64,000 nucleotides of DNA, taken from an uncultured Lachnospiraceae bacterium (GTDB lineage Bacteria; Bacillota; Clostridia; Lachnospirales; Lachnospiraceae). A program made the translations under genes and the position numbers. The notes under the pieces are model-generated. The model ran no database searches, was not told the DNA's origin, and was given only the letters and a program-made list of their open reading frames with translations. The stretch's first letter is position 1. Each line of letters begins with the position of its first letter. This document shows, piece after piece, positions 59,210 through 64,000 of the stretch. The stretch covers positions 1 through 64,000 of the forward strand of contig CAJUFE010000008.1 in the NCBI GenBank assembly GCA_910585635.1, given 5' to 3'.

Positions 59210-60946
59210 ATGGCGGAGAAGACCGGGAAGAAGGCGGTGTCCAGAGCGGAGAGGCGGAGAAGGGGGAAGCAGAAGAAGCTCCTGGCGGCCGGTCTGGTGG
59301 TCCTGCTGGTCCTGGGAGGGAGCATCTTTGCCTATGATAAGACCAGGCGCGCTAAGGAGACGGCGGCCCAGACGGAGGGGAGCAGGACCGCGGTGGCAGA
59401 GAGGCGGGATATCGTGTCCCAGCTGTCCTCCTCCGGCACCTTGTCGCCTAAGGATACCTATGAGATCACCTCCCTGGTGGAGGGCGAGGTGGTGGCGGCG
59501 GATTTTGAGGAGGGGGACCAGGTGGAAAAGGGGCAGGTCCTCTACCAGATCGACGCCACCTCTATGGAGTCGGAGGTGCTGGCGGCCAGCAATTCTCTGA
59601 TCCGGGCCCAGGAGTCCTATGCGGATGCCTTAAAGGATCAGGAGGAGGCCCTGAGCGATTACGGCGGCAGCACCTACAAGGCCACTAAGTCCGGCTATAT
59701 CAAAAAGCTGTATATCGATGTGGGGGATAAGGTGGGGGGCAATTCCCAGATCTGCGATATCTATGACGACCAGACCATGGAGATCCGTCTGCCCTTCCTC
59801 TCCGGGGAGGCTGCGGCCATCCTGCCCGGCTCCGGCGCGATCTTGACCTTGACGGACACGGGAGAGCAGCTGCCCGGCGCGGTCATATCGGTTAGTGCTA
59901 TGGAGGAGGTGCTGGCGGGCGGTACCCTGGTCCGGGATGTGACCATCCAGGTGGCGAACCCCGGCGGTCTCACCACCGATACGGCGGCCACGGCGGCGAT
60001 CGGGGACTTTCTCTGTGCGCAGGAGGGATATTTTGAGGCAAAGGTGGATACGGTGATGAGCGCGGATCTGGAGTCCAGCGTGGAGGTGGAGGCCCTGTTA
60101 GTCAGCGTGGGCTCCTACATCGCCAAGGGGACCCCGATCTTCCTGATGACGGCCAGGTCCTCGGAGAAGATCATCAAGTCCTACCAGGATGCCTTGGATA
60201 AGGCCCAGGAGAGTGTGGAGAACGCCCAGAACAAGCTGGACTCCACCCAGGATTCCTATGAAGACTATACGATCGCGGCGCCGATCTCCGGTCAGGTGAT
60301 CACCAAGACCTCTAAGCTGGGCGATAATATCAGCAGGAGCAATAACGGGAGCACCACCATGGCCGTGATCTACGATCTGTCCGCCCTGACCTTTGAGATG
60401 TCCATCGACGAGCTGGATATCCAGAACGTGGAGGTGGGCCAGAAGGTAGTGGTGACAGCCGATGCCTTTGAGGGCCAGACCTTTAACGGGACCGTGACCA
60501 ATGTAAGCCTCCAGAGCACGGCGGCTAACGGCGTGACGGTCTACCCGGTGACCGTGACCATGGATGAGGTGGGCAGCCTCCTGCCCGGCATGAACGTGGA
60601 CGGGACGATCATCCTGGACGAAGCCAAGGATACGCTGTCCATCCCGATCGATTCCCTGATGCGGGGCGACCGGGTGTACATAAAGGATGATACGGTAAAG
60701 GAGCAGGAAGGTCCAGTCCCGGCAGGCTTTCGTGCCGTGGAGGTGGTGACCGGCCTGATCAGCGACGACTATGTGGAGATCATAAGCGGCCTGGAGGAGG
60801 GCCAGGAGGTCTATGTAGACGCGTCCTCCCAGAGCACAGGCTTTGAGATGATGATGCCCGGCGGTATGGGCGGCGGTCCCGGCGGGGGCGGGATGCCCAG
60901 GGGCGGCCCTAGCGGAGGCGGGATGCCTGGGGGCGGCAGACGCTGA
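59210..60946 (+). CDS. MacA/RND-type periplasmic adaptor (membrane fusion) protein
   Basis: A 578-residue protein. Membrane anchor KKLLAAGLVVLLVLGGSIFA (about residues 22-41), biotinyl-lipoyl half motif VVAADFEEGDQVEKGQVLYQ (about 86-105), alpha-hairpin/coiled coil (KSYQDALDKAQESVENAQNK, about 317-336) and beta-barrel FEMSIDELDIQNVEVGQKVV. The C-terminus is a Gly/Met/Pro-rich low-complexity tail (MMMPGGMGGGPGGGGMPRGG). The ATG at 59210 has SD aggagga; 59189 is an alternative. Works with the ATPase and permease encoded next. Confidence 0.9.
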   Translation: MAEKTGKKAVSRAERRRRGKQKKLLAAGLVVLLVLGGSIFAYDKTRRAKETAAQTEGSRTAVAERRDIVSQLSSSGTLSPKDTYEITSLVEGEVVAADFEEGDQVEKGQVLYQIDATSMESEVLAASNSLIRAQESYADALKDQEEALSDYGGSTYKATKSGYIKKLYIDVGDKVGGNSQICDIYDDQTMEIRLPFLSGEAAAILPGSGAILTLTDTGEQLPGAVISVSAMEEVLAGGTLVRDVTIQVANPGGLTTDTAATAAIGDFLCAQEGYFEAKVDTVMSADLESSVEVEALLVSVGSYIAKGTPIFLMTARSSEKIIKSYQDALDKAQESVENAQNKLDSTQDSYEDYTIAAPISGQVITKTSKLGDNISRSNNGSTTMAVIYDLSALTFEMSIDELDIQNVEVGQKVVVTADAFEGQTFNGTVTNVSLQSTAANGVTVYPVTVTMDEVGSLLPGMNVDGTIILDEAKDTLSIPIDSLMRGDRVYIKDDTVKEQEGPVPAGFRAVEVVTGLISDDYVEIISGLEEGQEVYVDASSQSTGFEMMMPGGMGGGPGGGGMPRGGPSGGGMPGGGRR

Positions 60947-61124
60947 CGGCGTACCGGTGGCCCGCGCAGATGGTGCAGAGGCGGCCTGCGCTGAAGGTCG
61001 GCCTGGAGACTATCGGTCTGTGCTGTGACGGAGATGGCATTGCAGAGGGCCCGAGGTGAAAGCCGCATAAAATGAGGCTTTGAGATCCCAAAGAGCCTAT
61101 CCAAAGAGAAGGGAGGGCCTGCAG

Positions 61125-61856
61125 ATGGCAGAGACGAGGACAGAGGAGGACCGGACGCCGCTGATCCAATTGGCGGATATCTATAAGATCTATCAGATGG
61201 GAGACGAGTCCGTCCATGCCAATGACGGCATCTCCCTCACCATCTATAAAGGCGAGTTCGTGGCGATCGTGGGCAAGTCGGGCAGTGGGAAATCCACCCT
61301 GATGAACATCATCGGCGCCCTGGATGTACCCACCTCCGGCACCTATCTCCTGGGCGGGGAGGATGTGAGCGACATGACCGACGATGAGCTGGCCGGGATA
61401 CGGAACAAAATGATCGGCTTTATCTTTCAGCAGTATAACCTGCTCCCCAAGCTGGACCTGCTGGAAAATGTGGAGCTCCCCCTGCTCTACGCCGGGGTCC
61501 CCGCGGCTGAGCGGCGGGAGCGGGCGATGGCCTCCTTAGAACGGGTGGGCCTGAAGGGAAAGTGGAAGAACATGCCATCCCAGCTCTCCGGCGGTCAGCA
61601 GCAGCGGGTATCCATCGCCAGGGCTCTGGCGGGGGATCCCTCCCTGATCCTGGCGGATGAGCCCACCGGTGCATTGGACTCCAAGACCAGCCGGGAGGTA
61701 CTGGATTTTTTAAAGAAGCTGAATGAAGAGGGTAATACCATCGTGATGATCACCCACGACAGCTCCATCGCATTGGAGGCAAAACGGGTGGTGAGGATCC
61801 ATGATGGAAAGATCGACTTTGACGGAGATGTGAACGAGTATGCTGCAATCCTTTAA
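61125..61856 (+). CDS. MacB/LolD-type ABC transporter ATP-binding protein
   Basis: A 243-residue ATPase. Walker A VGKSGSGKSTLMN (about residues 48-60), Q-loop FIFQQYNLLPKL, signature LSGGQQQRVSIARAL (about 151-165), Walker B LILADEPTGALDS (about 171-183) and switch MITHDSS. It couples ATP hydrolysis to the adjacent MacB-like permease. SD gaagggaggg. It overlaps the permease gene by 17 bp, indicating coupled translation. Confidence 0.95.
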   Translation: MAETRTEEDRTPLIQLADIYKIYQMGDESVHANDGISLTIYKGEFVAIVGKSGSGKSTLMNIIGALDVPTSGTYLLGGEDVSDMTDDELAGIRNKMIGFIFQQYNLLPKLDLLENVELPLLYAGVPAAERRERAMASLERVGLKGKWKNMPSQLSGGQQQRVSIARALAGDPSLILADEPTGALDSKTSREVLDFLKKLNEEGNTIVMITHDSSIALEAKRVVRIHDGKIDFDGDVNEYAAIL

Positions 61857-63018
61857 ATTGGCGATCAAGAGCATCTGGAGCAATAAGATGCGTTCTTTCC
61901 TGACCATGCTGGGGATCATCATCGGCGTCGCCTCGGTGATCATCCTGGTGAGCCTGGTCAATGGCTACATGTCCACGGTGGTAGAGAATTTTGCCAGCAT
62001 GGGCGTGAACCAGATGACGGTCCGCTTGACGAACCTGACCTCCCGGTCGGTGGGTGTGGACGATATGTATCAGTTCTATGAGGAGCACGACGACCTTTTC
62101 GCCCAGATGACGCCCCAGGTCTCCTTAAACGCCACGATCAAAAAGGGGAATGAGACCTTGACATCCACCTCCGTGGGGGGCTACAGCGAGGCCTATCTGG
62201 CGATCAAGGGCTATGAGCTGGAGGCGGGGCGCAACCTCCAATACGGGGATATCACCTCCCGGAACAAGGTGTGTGTGCTGGGGAGCTATGGGGCCCAGGA
62301 GCTTTTCGGCAGTGCAGAGAAGGCACTGGGGGAGACGGTCAAGCTCAATGGCTATGCTTTTACGGTAGTGGGCGTGGTAGAGCAGCAGGAAGAGGACGGC
62401 CCGGAGGAGGGCGGTACAGACGATCTTCTCTGGATCCCCTACAGCGTGGCGGTGAAGATAGCCGGGAGCGCGGATATCAGCAGCTATGTCTTTGCCACGG
62501 CGGATGTGGAGGATACCGATACCTGCAAGACCCTGCTGGAGGAGTATCTGTATACCTTCTACAAGGATGATGACCTGTACCGGGTCATGGCCAACAGCGA
62601 GATGCTGGATTCCTTAAACGAGCAGATCGCCATGATGTCCGCTATGCTGGGCGGGATAGCCGGGATCTCCCTGCTGGTGGCTGGTGTGGGGGTCATGAAC
62701 ATCATGCTGGTGTCCGTCACCGAGCGGGTCCGGGAGATCGGGATCCGCAAGGCCTTAGGAGCCAGAAGACGGACGATCATGGAGCAGTTCGTCATCGAAG
62801 CGGCGGTCACCAGCTCCATCGGCGGGGTGATCGGGATCTTATTGGGCGCCGCCGTCACCTCCCTGGCCGGAGGCCTGATCGGGATCAAGGCCACGCCCAC
62901 GCCGGCGGCGGTGCTGATCTCCTTTAGCGTATCCGTGGGGATCGGATTGATCTTCGGGTATATGCCCGCGGACCGGGCGGCGAAGCTGAACCCGATCGAT
63001 GCGCTGCGGAGTGATTAG
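61840..63018 (+). CDS. MacB/FtsX-type ABC transporter permease
   Basis: A 392-residue protein. TM1 near MLGIIIGVASVIILVSLVNG (about residues 25-44), a large extracytoplasmic MacB_PCD domain (about 45-270), then three TM helices with the family signature GVMNIMLVSVTERVREIGIR followed by KALGARRRTIMEQFV. It exports peptides, lipids or drugs through the adaptor encoded upstream. Followed by a hairpin and a terminator. Confidence 0.93.
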   Translation: MLQSFKLAIKSIWSNKMRSFLTMLGIIIGVASVIILVSLVNGYMSTVVENFASMGVNQMTVRLTNLTSRSVGVDDMYQFYEEHDDLFAQMTPQVSLNATIKKGNETLTSTSVGGYSEAYLAIKGYELEAGRNLQYGDITSRNKVCVLGSYGAQELFGSAEKALGETVKLNGYAFTVVGVVEQQEEDGPEEGGTDDLLWIPYSVAVKIAGSADISSYVFATADVEDTDTCKTLLEEYLYTFYKDDDLYRVMANSEMLDSLNEQIAMMSAMLGGIAGISLLVAGVGVMNIMLVSVTERVREIGIRKALGARRRTIMEQFVIEAAVTSSIGGVIGILLGAAVTSLAGGLIGIKATPTPAAVLISFSVSVGIGLIFGYMPADRAAKLNPIDALRSD

Positions 63019-63054
63019 CGGGGGGATATGGATAGCTGAAGAAAGGATCGCAGG

Positions 63055-63083
63055 AAATTTCCGAAACGGTGTTTCGGAAATTT
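63055..63083. repeat. Perfect 13-bp palindrome after the ABC operon
   Basis: aaatttccgaaac (63055-63067) / gtttcggaaattt (63071-63083), 3-nt loop, no T run. Confidence 0.8.
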
Positions 63084-63145
63084 GGCGCTGGTAAGTGAGG
63101 GAGGATGGGCAGAAGAGGAGATCCATCACCCTTTCACGATAAAAT

Positions 63146-63217
63146 AGGACTGCTACGATACGGGGATGATCGCTCATGGGAGCATCATCTGGATCCATAT
63201 CGCAGCAGTCCTTTTTG
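63146..63217 (+). terminator. Terminator of the SLH-MacAB-like operon
   Basis: aggactgctacgata (63146-63160) pairs with tatcgcagcagtcct (63198-63212), with an inner gatgat/atcatc helix, followed by T5. Confidence 0.8.
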
Positions 63218-63267
63218 TCTGATCGTTAGCCTGTCTCCGCCGTTCCTTTTCTGCTGTCCTGTGGTCG

Positions 63268-63530
63268 CGAGCCGTCTTTTGCAGGCTATCGTCACGAGCC
63301 GCTTTTTGCAGGCCGCCGTTAGGAGCCGCTCTTTGCAGACCATCGTCACGAGCTGCCTTTTGAGGACGATCCTCACGGGTTGCTTTCAGCGTACCACAAA
63401 GCACAGACTGCTTTCAGCCGTACCACAAAGCACAGACTGCTTTCAGCTGTACCACAAAGCACAGGCTGCTTTCAGCCGTACCGCAGAGTACAGGCTGCTT
63501 TTCAGCATACCGTAAAGTACAGTTTGCTGC
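63268..63530. repeat. Two adjacent tandem arrays (27-bp and 29-bp units)
   Basis: 63268-63380: about four copies of cgagccgctttttgcaggcc plus gccgtta. 63383-63530: about five copies of ccacaaagcacagactgctt plus tcagccgta. There are no unique spacers between units. The region 63019-63583 otherwise holds no gene I can support. Confidence 0.88.
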
Positions 63531-63583
63531 CAGCGCAGGCTTCAGGATGGGACAGGAGACCTGGCTCTTTTCAGCCGGATAGT

Positions 63584-63790
63584 TTACTTACCGGCCATCT
63601 GGCGCTCCTGCGCCTCGATCATCTTCTTGACCATATAGCCGCCTACAGAACCGTTCTGTGCAGAGGTCAGGTTCCCGTTGTAGCCGTTGCTCAAAGGTAC
63701 GCCGATCTCGCTGGCGACCTCCATCTTCAGGCGATCCATCGCTTCCTTTGCCTCAGGTACGTTTGTCGTGTTTGAAGAATTGCTTGCCAT
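63584..63790 (-). CDS. Alpha/beta-type small acid-soluble spore protein
   Basis: A 68-residue protein with both SASP signatures: AKEAMDRLKMEVASEIGVPL (containing the GPR protease site E-x-A-S-E-I/F) and GNLTSAQNGSVGGYMVKKMI. It coats spore DNA, protecting it from UV and heat, and is degraded at germination. SD aggaggcatatcatt precedes ATG. Length and motifs fit the sspA-D group; the paralogue cannot be named. Confidence 0.95.
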   Translation of the reverse strand: MASNSSNTTNVPEAKEAMDRLKMEVASEIGVPLSNGYNGNLTSAQNGSVGGYMVKKMIEAQERQMAGK

Positions 63791-63956
63791 AATGATATGC
63801 CTCCTTTTCTTCCTATATCCCGCATCGGTCTGGCGGATCCCTGGCAGATCTATCGATCGTCCAGGTCCGTTGGAGGATATCCATCTATATGAATGTTGCT
63901 CGGCTGTTGCTGCTCCAGATGTCCTCCGCGATGCGGTTTGTTTTTTGCTACACTCC

Positions 63957-63985
63957 TAGTATGTGCGCTCATTTTCGGAATACAC
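63957..63985 (-). promoter_or_regulatory. Putative sigma G promoter of the spore protein gene
   Basis: On the minus strand: CATACTA (plus 63957-63963) matches the sigma G -10, and TGTATT lies 15 nt upstream (spacing slightly short). The string cgcacatact is shared with the spoVA promoter region at 42373-42382. It would give a leader of about 160 nt. Confidence 0.45.
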
Positions 63986-64000
63986 TAGAAGGTTTTTCGA

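Noticed and set aside
63383..63530. Possible CRISPR array (29-bp repeats)
   Set aside because: Units abut each other with no unique spacers and there are no cas genes; it is a simple tandem repeat.

Overview
The window looks like the chromosome of an anaerobic, endospore-forming Firmicute, most likely a gut Clostridia/Lachnospiraceae-type bacterium. Evidence: spoIIAA-spoIIAB-sigF followed by spoVAA-AB-AC, a small acid-soluble spore protein gene, a T-box leader ahead of greA-valS, strong purine-rich Shine-Dalgarno sites, and a complete-looking anaerobic purine/uric-acid degradation cluster. Most genes are moderately GC-rich; about 28.9-33.0 kb and 44.7-47.3 kb are clearly more AT-rich and look acquired or decaying.

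Layout. 0-5.8 kb: end of a collagen-like Gly-X-Y protein, two nearly identical D-allulose/ribulose-phosphate epimerase genes flanking an AAA/PD-(D/E)XK ATPase gene, an Rpn/PD-(D/E)XK protein, and an IspD-like cytidylyltransferase with an antitoxin-like tail. 5.8-21.5 kb: purine cluster as two divergent operons, leftward ygeX-ygeY-ygeW-arcC and rightward ssnA-ygfK-hydA-purine permease-xdhD, with promoters facing apart at 11.04-11.14 kb. 21.6-28.9 kb: AlbA/Schlafen regulator, a lipoprotein-like protein, a second AAA/PD-(D/E)XK gene, nitroreductase, MATE pump. 28.9-32.9 kb: AT-rich block with an ECF sigma gene carrying a premature stop, its DUF4367 partner, and small exported proteins. 33.1-40.1 kb: T-box, greA, valS, DMT permease, TPR protein. 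40.4-44.75 kb: sporulation operon(s). 44.8-47.3 kb: PIN toxin-like pair and gene remnants. 47.4-48.8 kb: a small protein starting with a Ser-run motif, coupled to an atypical radical SAM protein. 49.4-52.9 kb: HTH pair and a type II Wadjet (JetABCD) locus reduced by deletion. 53-63 kb: small multidrug export protein, metY, cardiolipin synthase, patatin, SLH protein, MacAB-like exporter. 63.6 kb: spore protein on the minus strand.

The most unusual property is structural. Short tandem repeats (11-36 bp units) sit at many gene junctions, and several are amplified copies of the 3' end of the gene just upstream (ygfK, spoIIAA, valS). Others are in frame and add low-complexity extensions or linkers to otherwise conserved proteins (SpoVAA, DMT permease, AlbA regulator, nitroreductase, YgfK). 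Independently, two families of structured interspersed elements (here called A, about 155 bp, and B, about 95 bp) recur between genes and have twice provided the C-terminal codons and stop of a neighbouring gene.

Functionally, purines are taken up by the NCS2 permease, processed by XdhD, SsnA, YgfK and HydA, and the products passed to YgeX/YgeY/YgeW, with carbamate kinase able to convert carbamoyl phosphate into ATP. All product names come from reading the translated sequence by eye; no database search was run.
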